From the NCBI GenBank assembly GCA_020725865.1, contig DYEC01000014.1, forward strand, positions 1 to 53,408: 53,408 nt of DNA, written 5' to 3'. Every line of letters starts with the position of its first letter. Positions within the stretch are counted from its first letter, which is position 1. A program made the position numbers and the translations under genes. Shown here piece by piece: positions 1 through 8,950 of this stretch. This stretch comes from Anaerolinea sp. Lineage in GTDB: Bacteria > Chloroflexota > Anaerolineae > Anaerolineales > Anaerolineaceae. The notes beneath the pieces are model-generated. The model searched no databases, was not told the DNA's origin, and saw only the letters and a program-made list of their open reading frames with translations.

Positions 1-54
<54 letters not shown>

Positions 55-73
55 AATTGATTCAACCAACCGT

Positions 74-101
74 ATTTTACCGGAAACTTTAATTTTGTCA
101 A
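74..101 (-). promoter_or_regulatory. Sigma70-type promoter of tRNA-Leu
   Basis: On the minus strand there is TTGACA (96-101), a 16-nt spacer and TAAAAT (74-79). The tRNA 5' end lies 20 nt beyond the -10 box, leaving room for a short RNase P-processed leader. The divergent gene on the plus strand cannot sensibly start inside this box, which supports a start at 182 for it. Confidence 0.7.
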
Positions 102-139
102 CCTTTACGCATCTCTCGCGGTTTGCGCAAAAAACCTTA

Positions 140-148
140 TGGTACAAT
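140..148 (+). promoter_or_regulatory. Extended -10 promoter of the antiporter gene
   Basis: TGG followed by TACAAT (143-148) forms an extended -10 element. No good -35 box is seen at 16-18 nt. The same TGGTACAAT or TGGTATAAT form occurs before rnz and thrC in this window. Confidence 0.4.
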
Positions 149-181
149 CAGGACAATTACTCAGGAGAACGACGAATCATC

Positions 182-1396
182 ATGAGCCCATTTCTGCAAC
201 TGGCGTTAGTTCTTTCAATAATCCTGTTGACAGCGAAGGCAGCAGGTTATCTGAGCACCCGGCTGGGTCAGCCCTCAGTGTTGGGGGAATTGCTGGTTGG
301 GTTATTACTGGGTCCTTCGTTACTTGATCTTACCCATCTCTATATAATCACCGATACCCACCTAAACGAAGTCGTCATCGAACTCGGCGAATTAGGCGTC
401 TTGATTTTGATGTTCCTTGCAGGGTTGGAATTGCATTTTTCCGACCTTGTGCGCAACCTGCGCGTCTCGGTATTGTCCGGGCTTTTTGGAGTGGTTGCAC
501 CGGTGGGACTGGGGTGGCTGGTTGGCGTCCTTTTTGGCTTGAATGGTCAGCAAGCCTTTTTTCTAGGCTTGTCCTTGGGGGCAACCAGCGTCAGCATCTC
601 AGCGCAAACACTGATGGAACTCAAAGTGTTGCGCAGCCGGGTTGGGCTGGGTTTGCTGGGCGCGGCGGTGTTCGATGATATTTTTGTTATTCTCCTGCTT
701 TCTGCCTTTCTGGCGCTTCTCACCAGCACCGCCGGTGGTTTGGTCAGTATCTTGATCGTATTCGGACGCATGCTGCTGTTTTTACTGCTTTCTGCTGCTT
801 TTGGGCTATGGGTTCTACCCTATCTGACGCGAAAAGTTAATGAGCTTTCCATCAGTTATGGTCTGATTACACTGGCACTAGTGATCATGATGATTTATGG
901 ACTGGCAGCTGAGTTAATTGGAGAAATGGCAGCCATTACCGGCACCTTCCTAGCTGGTCTGATGTTTGCCCGCACGCCTGAAAAAGTTCAGTTTGAAGAC
1001 GGTCTGCAAGCTATAGCATACAGCTTTTTCGTGCCCATTTTCTTTGTAACGATAGGTTTGAGTATTGATCTGCACACACTGGAGATCAGTGCCCTCTGGC
1101 TCAGTCTGGCTGTTTCGGTGATCGCCATCCTTGGCAAGCTGTTGGGCGCGGGCTTGGGTGCCCGCCTGGCACGTTTTTCCTGGCGCGAGTCTATCCAGCT
1201 TGGCATTGGTATGGTTTCACGCGGCGAGGTTGGTCTGATCGTTGCCAAAGTGGGACTGGATGCAGGGCTATTGAACAGTGTGACCTTTTCAGCGGTGATT
1301 GCAATGGTGCTAGTCACCACTCTGGTGACGCCGCCCCTGCTACGAATCGCCTTCAAACAACCGGCGGCGAAACCGGTAGCGATTGCGGAAACTTGA
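182..1396 (+). CDS. Kef-type cation:proton antiporter (CPA2 family)
   Basis: This 404-residue membrane protein is predicted to exchange Na+ or K+ for H+ across the cytoplasmic membrane. It is almost entirely hydrophobic, with about 12 membrane segments. It carries CPA2 hallmarks: an early GQPSVLGELLVGLLLGPSLL segment, a discontinuous-helix region with FDDIFVILLL, and a late SRGEVGLIVAKVGLDAG segment. The C-terminus stops after the last helix, so the TrkA-N/RCK regulatory domain of KefB/KefC is missing. The start is ATG 182, because AGGAG (163-167) precedes it and an upstream TTG at 95 falls in the tRNA promoter. A PII-like gene follows after 26 nt and could supply the missing regulation. The family assignment is firm; the ion is unknown. 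Confidence 0.9.
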   Translation: MSPFLQLALVLSIILLTAKAAGYLSTRLGQPSVLGELLVGLLLGPSLLDLTHLYIITDTHLNEVVIELGELGVLILMFLAGLELHFSDLVRNLRVSVLSGLFGVVAPVGLGWLVGVLFGLNGQQAFFLGLSLGATSVSISAQTLMELKVLRSRVGLGLLGAAVFDDIFVILLLSAFLALLTSTAGGLVSILIVFGRMLLFLLLSAAFGLWVLPYLTRKVNELSISYGLITLALVIMMIYGLAAELIGEMAAITGTFLAGLMFARTPEKVQFEDGLQAIAYSFFVPIFFVTIGLSIDLHTLEISALWLSLAVSVIAILGKLLGAGLGARLARFSWRESIQLGIGMVSRGEVGLIVAKVGLDAGLLNSVTFSAVIAMVLVTTLVTPPLLRIAFKQPAAKPVAIAET

Positions 1397-1422
1397 ATCC
1401 TCTTTAGGAGGAGAATTATTTT

Positions 1423-1791
1423 ATGTATCTCATTCTATTTGTCCTGGATGACACGAAATGCCTGGAAGATGTGCTTCAGGCGTGGGAAGAATGCGGCGTC
1501 AACGGCATCACCATCCTACCCAGCACAGGGCTGGCAAAATTACGCCAGAGAAAGTCAGCCTTGCGTGAAAATCTGCCGCTGATGCCCAGTCTGCAAGACA
1601 TCATTCGCCATGCAGAACAAATGAACCGCACACTCTTCACCATTGTCGAAGACGACAAAATGGTAGATGCGGTTGTCCATGCTACTCAGTCGGTTGTGGG
1701 CGACTTGAATGAACCCAATACGGGAGTCATGGCTGTCCTCCCATTGGCACGGGCGTACGGCCTGCACCGTAAAACGAATGCCGGCTTATGA
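1423..1791 (+). CDS. PII-like small protein
   Basis: This 122-residue soluble protein resembles the PII/CutA superfamily. It starts with a beta strand (MYLILFVLDD), has a helix with CLEDVLQAWEECGVNGITILPS, and a second beta-alpha unit with TLFTIVEDDKMVDAVVHAT. PII proteins are trimeric sensors that bind nucleotides and control transporters and enzymes. The typical T-loop is not obvious, so this would be a divergent member. A strong AGGAGGAG ribosome site precedes ATG 1423. It sits between the antiporter, which has no regulatory domain, and a glycerate kinase three bases downstream. Regulation of the antiporter is an inference from this position. Confidence 0.6.
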   Translation: MYLILFVLDDTKCLEDVLQAWEECGVNGITILPSTGLAKLRQRKSALRENLPLMPSLQDIIRHAEQMNRTLFTIVEDDKMVDAVVHATQSVVGDLNEPNTGVMAVLPLARAYGLHRKTNAGL

Positions 1792-1794
1792 GCG

Positions 1795-3162
1795 ATGGAT
1801 GCCCTCCATCTGACCAGTTTCACTCTGGAGCGTCTCCCGCAAGGCGCGCTCGTGCGCTCGGTGCTGACTGCAGCGTTGCAAGCTGCTGACCCTTATCAGG
1901 CAGTTCAGAGCGCGCTGCACCGCACAGGCGACCAACTGAGGGTTGGAGAACAAGTTTATTCCCTCAAAGACTTCCGGCAAATACACGTGGTAGGCGCAGG
2001 GAAAGCTGCCTATCCAATGGCGCTGGCGCTCGAAGATGTGCTGGGGGATTCTCTCAGCGGCGGGCTAGTCATCACCAAAGAGGGACACCTCCCTCCAGAG
2101 TCTGCACTGCGGCGAGTGCGTATTCTTGAAGCGGGACACCCTTTACCCGATGCGCGCGGGGTAGAAGCTACACGCCAGATGCTGGGTCTTCTAGACAATG
2201 CTTCCACAGAGGATCTGGTCTTCTGCCTGATTTCCGGCGGCGGCTCCGCCCTGATGACCGCGCCGGTAGATGAAGTTTCGCTGAGCGACCTGCAACAATT
2301 AACCACCCGCCTGCTGCACTGCGGCGCAACCATCAAGCAAATCAACACCCTGCGCAAACATCTGGATCAGGTCAAAGGCGGGGGGTTGGCACGGCGGACC
2401 GCACCCGCTCGTCTCTGCACACTCATTCTCTCGGATGTTGTCGGTGACCCGCTGGATGTCATTGCTTCCGGCCCAACCGTTCCGGATGCCAGTACGTTTC
2501 AGGATGCCTGGCAGGCGCTGGAATCGTTCTCTCTGTTGGATGAAATTCCGCCAGGAATCTGCGCATATCTCAAGCGCGGCTTGCAGGGCAAAGCCGCCGA
2601 AACGCTTAAGCCGGGCGATCCACTCTTCCAAAGCGTTCAAAATGTGCTGGTCGCCAGTAACATTAAGGTGGCAAAGGCTGCTGCCGAACGTGCGCGATCG
2701 CTCGGTTTCCACACTTTGCTGTTGACTACCTTTCTGCAGGGGGAAGCGCGTCAGGCTGGCGCACTGCTGGCAGCAATCGCTCGACAGGTCTGCACTAGCG
2801 CCGAACCATTACCCCGTCCGGCTTGTCTGATTGCCGGCGGCGAGACCACTGTTACCGTGCGCGGCAGGGGAAAAGGCGGGCGCAATCAGGAACTGGTTTT
2901 GGGCGCGGTCGAAGGTTTGGCGGATGTGCCGCAATCCCTGTTGATTAGCCTGGCAACCGATGGCGGTGACGGACCCACTGATGCCGCCGGCGCAGTTGCC
3001 AGTGATGCTACCTTAGCACGCGCCCGCGCTTTGGGACTGGACCCGCAGGATTATCTCAAGCGCAATGATGCCTATCACTTCTTCGAGCCGCTCGACGACC
3101 TGCTTAAAACCGGACCCACCCAGACCAACGTCAACGACTTGCAGTTTCTCTTCGTTTTTTAA
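1795..3162 (+). CDS. Glycerate 2-kinase (MOFRL family)
   Basis: This 455-residue protein phosphorylates D-glycerate to 2-phosphoglycerate, feeding lower glycolysis or serine-related metabolism. Family features include the N-terminal VVGAGKAAYPMA segment, the glycine-rich LISGGGSALMTAP loop, KHLDQVKGGGLAR, and the C-terminal MOFRL signature region with GGETTVTVRGRGKGGRNQE and SLATDGGDGPTDAAGA. Length matches the class II kinase family. ATG 1795 lies three bases after the preceding stop codon, so it is likely translationally coupled. A terminator follows at 3170-3210. The convergent neighbour is serC, also near the glycerate/serine node. Confidence 0.93.
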   Translation: MDALHLTSFTLERLPQGALVRSVLTAALQAADPYQAVQSALHRTGDQLRVGEQVYSLKDFRQIHVVGAGKAAYPMALALEDVLGDSLSGGLVITKEGHLPPESALRRVRILEAGHPLPDARGVEATRQMLGLLDNASTEDLVFCLISGGGSALMTAPVDEVSLSDLQQLTTRLLHCGATIKQINTLRKHLDQVKGGGLARRTAPARLCTLILSDVVGDPLDVIASGPTVPDASTFQDAWQALESFSLLDEIPPGICAYLKRGLQGKAAETLKPGDPLFQSVQNVLVASNIKVAKAAAERARSLGFHTLLLTTFLQGEARQAGALLAAIARQVCTSAEPLPRPACLIAGGETTVTVRGRGKGGRNQELVLGAVEGLADVPQSLLISLATDGGDGPTDAAGAVASDATLARARALGLDPQDYLKRNDAYHFFEPLDDLLKTGPTQTNVNDLQFLFVF

Positions 3163-3169
3163 GCAAACA

Positions 3170-3210
3170 TGCGGGTGACGGCTTTCGCCCCACCCGCACG
3201 AGTGTTTTTT
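3170..3210 (+). terminator. Rho-independent terminator after glycerate kinase
   Basis: An 8-bp perfect stem TGCGGGTG/CACCCGCA (3170-3177 with 3191-3198) with a 13-nt loop is followed by CGAGTG and six T residues. It separates the antiporter operon from the convergent serC. Confidence 0.75.
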
Positions 3211-3223
3211 ATGAAGCTAAAGA

Positions 3224-4291
3224 CTAATGGCTAGCTTCAAATTCCTGCATGCAATCCACAAGCGCCTGGACGCTTTCAAGCGGCAGTGCATTGTACATCG
3301 AAGCGCGGAAACCGCCCACCGAACGGTGTCCTTTGATGCCAACCATGCCCCTACTGGCGGCAAATTTGGCGAATTCCTCTTCGTACTGTTCATAGCCCGG
3401 TGCCATGACGAAGCAGGCATTCATGCGCGAACGATCTTCTTTAACTACCGTTCCGACAAAGCACTTGTTGCGGTCAATTTCATTGTAAATCAGCTCAGCC
3501 TTGGCTTTGTTGCGCTTTTCGATTTCTGTCAGACCACCAATTTCTTTAATCCACCGCAATGTCATCATAGTGACAAACACATTGAGCACGGGCGGCGTAT
3601 TGAACAGTGAATTGTTTTTAATGTGCGTGCGGTAATCCACCATCGTCGGCAACGGGCGGGAGACCTTACCCAGCAAACTTTCCTTGACAATGACGACCGT
3701 CAGCCCTGCCGCGCCGATATTTTTCTGCGCGCCCGCGTAAATCAACCCATATTTGGATACATCCACCGGACGGCTGCAAATATCCGAGGACATATCCGCT
3801 ACCAGCGGAACAGGCGAGTCAATATCGTGCAGAATTTCGGTGCCAAAGATGGTGTTATTGGTAGTGATGTGGAAGTAATCCGCATCGGCAGGGATGGTGT
3901 AATCCTTGGGAATGTAGGTGAACTTCTTATCCTCTGAAGAAGCCACCACTTCCACTTCACCAAACAGTTTGGCTTCTTTATAGGCGCGGGTTGCCCATTC
4001 ACCGGTCACCAGATAGGCGGCTTTCTTCTCCAGCAGATTGTAGGGGACGTGGAAAAACTGGGTGCTGGCACCGCCGCCGACCAAAATGACCGCGTAGCCT
4101 TCAGGGATGTTCATCACTTCCTTGAAAAGCGCAACAGTTTCATTGACAACAGCTTCAAATTCTTTACTGCGATGCGACACTTCCAAAATCGAAAGGCCGG
4201 TACCGGCAAAATCCTTCATCGCGGCAATAGTTTCATTTATCGCATATTCAGGGAGGATTGCAGGACCAGGGTTGAAATTATGTTTTTTCAT
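3224..4291 (-). CDS. serC: Phosphoserine aminotransferase
   Basis: The 355-residue PLP enzyme converts 3-phosphohydroxypyruvate and glutamate to phosphoserine, and may also act in pyridoxal phosphate synthesis. It starts with the family motif [10 protein letters not shown]. It has the GGGASTQFF segment that contacts PLP phosphate, and the Schiff-base lysine K190 in [12 protein letters not shown]. The C-terminus has [17 protein letters not shown], which binds substrate carboxylate and phosphate. Length is normal. An AAGGACGG ribosome site lies 5' of ATG 4291. It appears monocistronic; serA and serB are not in the window. Confidence 0.97.
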   Translation of the reverse strand: MKKHNFNPGPAILPEYAINETIAAMKDFAGTGLSILEVSHRSKEFEAVVNETVALFKEVMNIPEGYAVILVGGGASTQFFHVPYNLLEKKAAYLVTGEWATRAYKEAKLFGEVEVVASSEDKKFTYIPKDYTIPADADYFHITTNNTIFGTEILHDIDSPVPLVADMSSDICSRPVDVSKYGLIYAGAQKNIGAAGLTVVIVKESLLGKVSRPLPTMVDYRTHIKNNSLFNTPPVLNVFVTMMTLRWIKEIGGLTEIEKRNKAKAELIYNEIDRNKCFVGTVVKEDRSRMNACFVMAPGYEQYEEEFAKFAASRGMVGIKGHRSVGGFRASMYNALPLESVQALVDCMQEFEASH

Positions 4292-4307
4292 ATTCGTCCG
4301 TCCTTTT

Positions 4308-4337
4308 CTTAAAGTTTTTAGGCTTAAGTTTTGTCAA
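4308..4337 (-). promoter_or_regulatory. Possible promoter of serC
   Basis: On the minus strand, TTGACA (4332-4337) is separated by 18 nt from TTTAAG (4308-4313). The -10 box is poor and the implied leader is only about 10 nt, so this is tentative. Confidence 0.35.
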
Positions 4338-4455
4338 TCAAACACTTCCAAATGACCGTTGACAACCATATGGATTCGTTTGATACATTTCTGTTCGGCT
4401 GATTGGATTATACCCGTTCTTACCGGTTCAGTGTAGCCATCTCGGAATCTCCACA

Positions 4456-5175
4456 TCATTCTGCCAGCTCCAGCACAGGATGATCTCGGCTCAGTATTTC
4501 ATAGCGCACCCGACCGCCGCAAAAACGCTGGATCAACTCACCGGTTTCCTGACAGATTTGCTTCACCTCCGTCGGAGGTATCGGCGGCAGACCATCCACA
4601 TTGTATTCAATGGCGGTGGTGGTCAGCAGAGTCAGAGTATGGTTCGCCTGCCGCCATGTCCAGCGGCGGGTCAAGACCGTATCGCCTTCGGCAAAGATGA
4701 CTTCGCCGGGCAGAGGATGCTCCAATTCCTCACTGCCAAATGGTATAAAGGTCTCCTGCCCGCTAGCAAACCGCAAGCTGATGTCCTGTGTCAGCACATC
4801 AATGGCATGACCGCCGGTCGGCACCAGATGACGCAAAGAAAGAACATTGCCAATATCTACTAGCGCGTTAATGGAGGGAAGCTCCTGCTCCTTCACCACA
4901 CGGCGCGCCAGCGCCTCCATCGAGGGACGAAATTCGCTCGGCTTAGCACCGAAGGAACGGTACGCCTCGCGCCAGGCAGCAATGCGCGGATGTTCTGCGA
5001 TTTTATCGGGGTCAAGCTGTCTACGCACCTGCATCTCCGCCTCGCGTAGCATGGAAACCAGCTCTGGCGGCGACGGGCGGTTCTGGACGCCAAACGCCAG
5101 CACCACCCCGCGCACGTAGCCTGGGAAGCGGGTGAAGATCTCGTCAGCAATGCGATATATGAACGGTCTATTCAT
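4456..5175 (-). CDS. Standalone B3/B4 tRNA-synthetase-like domain protein
   Basis: The 239-residue protein matches the B3/B4 domain otherwise found in the beta subunit of phenylalanyl-tRNA synthetase, where it edits mischarged tRNA. Visible family features are AWREAYRSFGAKPSEFRPS, the segment LPSINALVDIGNVLSLRHLV, GGHAIDVL and the late VLTRRWTWRQ. It makes up the whole protein, with no synthetase core. Freestanding versions may edit tRNA or bind small amino acids, but that is inference. ATG 5175 is chosen because GGAGG lies 5 nt upstream; a GTG at 5181 overlaps that site. It is upstream of serC on the same strand with a 164-nt gap, so it is probably a separate unit. Confidence 0.8.
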   Translation of the reverse strand: MNRPFIYRIADEIFTRFPGYVRGVVLAFGVQNRPSPPELVSMLREAEMQVRRQLDPDKIAEHPRIAAWREAYRSFGAKPSEFRPSMEALARRVVKEQELPSINALVDIGNVLSLRHLVPTGGHAIDVLTQDISLRFASGQETFIPFGSEELEHPLPGEVIFAEGDTVLTRRWTWRQANHTLTLLTTTAIEYNVDGLPPIPPTEVKQICQETGELIQRFCGGRVRYEILSRDHPVLELAE

Positions 5176-5611
5176 CAGCACCTCCGGGCATAATTTTACC
5201 GCAACAAACGGAAAAGATCGCGATCCCCTTACCCACCATCAGTATTCCAATATTCCAGAAACCAGCACCTCTATATCACTCCAAGCCCCCAACAGGGATG
5301 TACCAAGCGCACACAGAAGGCCAAGTTTGTCAACAATAATGGAAACCTCAACCCAGTGGCAAATGGCAGCTCGCGCGTAGTCATTATCGTTGTCGTTCCA
5401 TGAGCCGTCCTGCAAAACCCGATACTCTCCTCTCTCTGATCCGCGCGGATCCTCCCGCACCGAACGCCTGTAATACCCGCATTCCAATACCAAATTCTTC
5501 CGCTGTGCAGGACGGCGGAATCCCTTCATAAATTATAACCAGTTCGATTTTTCAATTTTTGTACTCTGTGCTATATTCATCATATCGCACCTGTTGTACT
5601 AGGAGCCTGAG
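5176..5611. other. Gene-poor 436-nt stretch
   Basis: I see no convincing gene here. A minus-strand open frame (5239-5529, 96 codons) has no ribosome site and no recognisable domain, and overlaps a long inverted repeat (5404-5516). The right end probably holds the promoter of the next gene: TGCTATATT, an extended -10 form, lies at about 5569-5577. Confidence 0.5.
5404..5516. repeat. Inverted-repeat element with central palindrome
   Basis: An 11-bp perfect inverted repeat, GCCGTCCTGCA (5404-5414) and TGCAGGACGGC (5506-5516), encloses 91 bp that contain a perfect 14-bp palindrome GATCCGCGCGGATC (5438-5451). The arrangement is symmetrical like a small mobile or BIME-type element or a structured RNA. 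No target-site duplication was identified, and no second copy is seen in the window. Confidence 0.55.
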
Positions 5612-6271
5612 ATGCACCACTTAAATCATGAGTATACAGCGACAGAAACAAAAACCATAAGACCACCAAAAATCCTTAAACTGGTCGGACCAACCTTTTG
5701 GACTTTTGCCAGTTTGATTTCATTGACAGTAAATCTCATTCTGGTTATTGTCGTGATTCTGTTGGGCAGTCAATTGTTTGCCCTGAAAAAAACCTTTCGT
5801 GACGAGCTGATTGGTAAACTGTATCATAACTTTGCGTTGATGGATCGCGCCAGTATCAAGACGACGATACCAGTCAGTGCAACTGTGCCTGCCCGGTTTG
5901 ACCTGCCTTTGGAAACCGATACAACCGTGGTGCTGATCAGTGATACAACCATCCGCGGCGCCAAAGTCAGCTTGGCAACGGGGGGATTAAGTATCTTCAG
6001 CGCACCCACCGACATCGTTCTGCCCGCCGGCACCCAGTTACCGATTCATCTCAGTCTGGTTGTGCCTGTGGACCAGCTAATTCCGGTCAGCCTCGAGGTG
6101 CCGGTAGACATTCCGTTGAATCAGACCGAACTGCATGAGCCGTTCATCGGGCTTCAGGAAACTATCGCTCCCTATTATCAGATGATAGATAGAATCCCCG
6201 GCTCTTGGGCAGAAGTGTTCTGTGGCACCTCGCCGGGCGTATTCTGCAAATCCATCTTTTCAAGTGAATGA
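5612..6271 (+). CDS. Hypothetical single-span membrane protein
   Basis: This 219-residue protein has a cytoplasmic N-terminus of about 30 residues, one strong membrane helix (about residues 31-57, rich in V, I and L) and an extracytoplasmic region of about 160 residues. The outer part is beta-rich, with alternating hydrophobic stretches such as IHLSLVVPVDQLIPVSLEVP, and two late cysteines that could form a disulfide. I do not recognise a domain. TAGGAGCCTGAG before ATG 5612 gives a good ribosome site. It precedes the M16 peptidase pair by 46 nt and may be co-transcribed. Confidence 0.75.
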   Translation: MHHLNHEYTATETKTIRPPKILKLVGPTFWTFASLISLTVNLILVIVVILLGSQLFALKKTFRDELIGKLYHNFALMDRASIKTTIPVSATVPARFDLPLETDTTVVLISDTTIRGAKVSLATGGLSIFSAPTDIVLPAGTQLPIHLSLVVPVDQLIPVSLEVPVDIPLNQTELHEPFIGLQETIAPYYQMIDRIPGSWAEVFCGTSPGVFCKSIFSSE

Positions 6272-6317
6272 AAGCGCTACTCCTTCTGAAATAGTATGAT
6301 CAGCAAATAGAGGTAAT

Positions 6318-7610
6318 ATGTCAAATGTAATTAAAGTAGAACTCGAAAATGGGTTGGTAATTCACTTGAAAGAAATTCATACTGCGCCCTTAATCAGCCA
6401 TTGGATCTGGTATCGCATTGGATCCCGCTATGAGAAGCCTGGCAAAACCGGCCTTTCTCATTGGGTAGAACACATGCAATTTAAGGGGACGCCACAATAC
6501 CCTGCCGGATTCCTGGATCGTGCCATTTCGCGTGATGGTGGAATGTGGAATGCCTTCACATATCTGGACTGGACAGCCTATTTTGAAACCATGCCCGCAG
6601 ATAAAATTGTCCTGGCAATGCATCTTGAAGCAGACCGCATGGTGAACAGTTTATTCGACCCGCAAGAAGTGGAATCAGAGCGCACCGTCATTATTTCTGA
6701 GCGTGAAGGGAGTGAAAATGAGCCGCTCTTCCGTCTTGATGAAGCAATACAGATGGCTGCTTTCGACAGACACCCATACCGCTATGAGGTGGTTGGGCTG
6801 AAAGAAGACCTTTATCGTATACAGCGTGATGATTTATATCAGCATTATCGAACATATTATGCCCCCAACAATGCCATTGTTACCGTCGCAGGAGATTTTC
6901 AAACCAAAGAGATGCTGGCACAACTGCGTGAAATCTATGGCAACCTGAAGCCATCCTCGCTTCCCGAAGTGCACATTGAGAGCGAGCCGCCGCTATCAGA
7001 GGAACGGAACGTTGAAATCAGCGGACCAGGAGAGACCACTTACCTGCGCGTGGCGTATCGTGCGCCGGCAGCCAGCGACATCGACTTTTTTGCTTTCACC
7101 GTTTTGGATAGCATCCTTAGCGGTCCTGCCAGTCTCAATATGTTCGGCGGCGGGGGTGTTTCCAACAAAACCAGTCGTCTGTACCGCGCCCTGGTGGAAA
7201 CCGAGCTGGCAGTCAGCGTCTATGGCGGGTTGCAAGCCACTGTTGACCCCTTTTTATATCCCATCACCATCACTATCCACCCGCGCCAGACCGCAGAGGC
7301 AGCCCTTTCGGTTCTTGACCGTGAAATTCAACGACTGCAACAGGAGACTGTGCCAGAAGCAGAAATCCAGCGCGCTATCAAACAGGCACGCGCTCTATTT
7401 GCATACGGCAGTGAGAACATCACCAACCAGGCTTTCTGGCTCGGATATGCTGAAATCTTTGCCAGCTACGACTGGTTCGTGCATTATGTTCAGGAACTGG
7501 AAAAAGTCACTCAAACCGATATTCAGCGAATTGCCCAAACGTATCTGCAACCATTTCGGCGTGTCGTCGGCATCTATCGTCCGACAACCCCCTTAGGAGA
7601 CCGCCAATGA
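6318..7610 (+). CDS. M16 family zinc peptidase, catalytic subunit
   Basis: This 430-residue protein belongs to the M16B processing-peptidase-like family. It carries the inverted zinc motif HxxEH as H48-W-V-E51-H52, with E128 about 75 residues later as third zinc ligand (IISEREGSEN). The two-lobed M16 layout is visible: an N-terminal catalytic lobe and a C-terminal lobe with YLRVAYRAPA and later helices. No signal peptide is seen, so it probably acts in the cytoplasm. Its stop codon overlaps the start of the next M16 gene (ATGA), as in heterodimeric pairs where one subunit is catalytic and the other binds substrate. Confidence 0.93.
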   Translation: MSNVIKVELENGLVIHLKEIHTAPLISHWIWYRIGSRYEKPGKTGLSHWVEHMQFKGTPQYPAGFLDRAISRDGGMWNAFTYLDWTAYFETMPADKIVLAMHLEADRMVNSLFDPQEVESERTVIISEREGSENEPLFRLDEAIQMAAFDRHPYRYEVVGLKEDLYRIQRDDLYQHYRTYYAPNNAIVTVAGDFQTKEMLAQLREIYGNLKPSSLPEVHIESEPPLSEERNVEISGPGETTYLRVAYRAPAASDIDFFAFTVLDSILSGPASLNMFGGGGVSNKTSRLYRALVETELAVSVYGGLQATVDPFLYPITITIHPRQTAEAALSVLDREIQRLQQETVPEAEIQRAIKQARALFAYGSENITNQAFWLGYAEIFASYDWFVHYVQELEKVTQTDIQRIAQTYLQPFRRVVGIYRPTTPLGDRQ

Positions 7611-8905
7611 AGCTCACCGACTTTGCTCACCTCAAATCTCTCCCTGGTCCGGAAGACACCACTCGTGTGGTACTGCCCAATGGTATTACCGTTCTGGCAC
7701 GCGCGAATTATGACAGTCCATCGGTGGTGTTGAACGGCTATCTTACCAGCGGCAGTATGTACGATAGCGACGAAAAAGCCGGCCTGGCACATTTCACCGC
7801 GTCGGCACTGATGCGCGGTACCCAAAAACGCAGCTTTCAGCAGATTTTCGACGCGCTGGAATCTGTTGGCGCCAGTCTGGGTTTTGGCGCCAGCGTTCAT
7901 AACACCAGCTTTGGCGGACGTGCGTTGGTGGAAGACTTGCCTCTATTGTTGGAGTTGCTGGCGGAATGTCTGACAGAGCCAGTTTTCCCGCCAGAATACG
8001 TGGAACGCCTGCGTGCCCAACACCTCGCGGCGCTTGCCATTCGTGCCCAGGACACTGCGGATATGGCATCCCTGACCTTCGATAGAATCCTCTTTCCCGA
8101 CCATCCCTATGGGCGTTCAGAGGAAGGGTATCCTGAAACCATCCAGTCAATTACGCGTGAAGACCTGCTTTCATTTCACCAGAAACATTACGGACCACGC
8201 AATATGGTAATTGTCATCGTTGGTGGCATTGAGCCACAAGTAGCTGTCACACAGGTACAGGAGAAACTTGGAAATTGGCAAAACCCTAATCAGGCGGCGT
8301 TGCCCGAACTTCCTGCTATCCACCCGCCAGAAAAGATGCTGCGCAATCACGTGCATATCCCCGGCAAAAGTCAGTGTGACCTGGTTATGGGAAGTTTGGG
8401 TCCTTGTCGCAACTCAGAAGACTACCTGCCTGCTTCGCTAGGGAACAATATCCTCGGTCAGTTCGGCATGATGGGACGCATTGGCAACGTTGTACGCGAA
8501 CAAGAAGGATTGGCATATTACGCCAGTACCAGCCTGAATGCCTGGATCGTCGGTGGCTCATGGGAAGTATCTGCAGGAGTTAATCAGACCAATCTTGAGC
8601 GCGCCATTGAGTTAATTACTAAAGAAATTCGCCGCTTTATCACGGAACCTGTCAGCCAGGAAGAACTGGAAGACAGTCAGTCAAGCTTCATCGGTCGCTT
8701 ACCACTCTCGCTGGAATCGAATGCCGGCGTTGCCGGCGCCCTACTCAACCTGGAACGTTTTGGACTTGGATTAGATTACCTCCGCCGCTATCCCAAAATG
8801 GTTGCCGAGGTTACCTCAGAAATGATCCTTGAAGTTGCCCGGCGTTATCTTGACCCCGAAAGACTGGTTATTGCCATTGCCGGTACGCTGAACACTGCCA
8901 ATTGA
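7607..8905 (+). CDS. M16 family peptidase-like, non-catalytic subunit
   Basis: The 432-residue protein is homologous to its upstream neighbour but lacks the zinc site: at the HxxEH position it reads GLAHFTASALMRGT, so H and E ligands are missing. It retains family segments such as VVLPNGITVLAR, ENPLDP-like helices, and GQFGMMGRIGNVVREQEGLA, which matches the C-terminal R/Y substrate-binding region of M16 subunits. It overlaps the first gene by four bases. Known M16B systems form an alpha-beta dimer; the same is inferred here. Confidence 0.92.
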   Translation: MKLTDFAHLKSLPGPEDTTRVVLPNGITVLARANYDSPSVVLNGYLTSGSMYDSDEKAGLAHFTASALMRGTQKRSFQQIFDALESVGASLGFGASVHNTSFGGRALVEDLPLLLELLAECLTEPVFPPEYVERLRAQHLAALAIRAQDTADMASLTFDRILFPDHPYGRSEEGYPETIQSITREDLLSFHQKHYGPRNMVIVIVGGIEPQVAVTQVQEKLGNWQNPNQAALPELPAIHPPEKMLRNHVHIPGKSQCDLVMGSLGPCRNSEDYLPASLGNNILGQFGMMGRIGNVVREQEGLAYYASTSLNAWIVGGSWEVSAGVNQTNLERAIELITKEIRRFITEPVSQEELEDSQSSFIGRLPLSLESNAGVAGALLNLERFGLGLDYLRRYPKMVAEVTSEMILEVARRYLDPERLVIAIAGTLNTAN

Positions 8906-8950
8906 CCATTCAATAGTCATACCTGTCAGAGATGTGGTATCTTTTAAGGA

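Noticed and set aside
95-181. TTG 95 as start of the antiporter
   Set aside because: It overlaps the -35 box of the tRNA-Leu promoter; ATG 182 has an AGGAG site.
5239-5529. 96-codon minus-strand open frame
   Set aside because: No ribosome site, no domain, and it overlaps a long inverted repeat. Left as unsupported.
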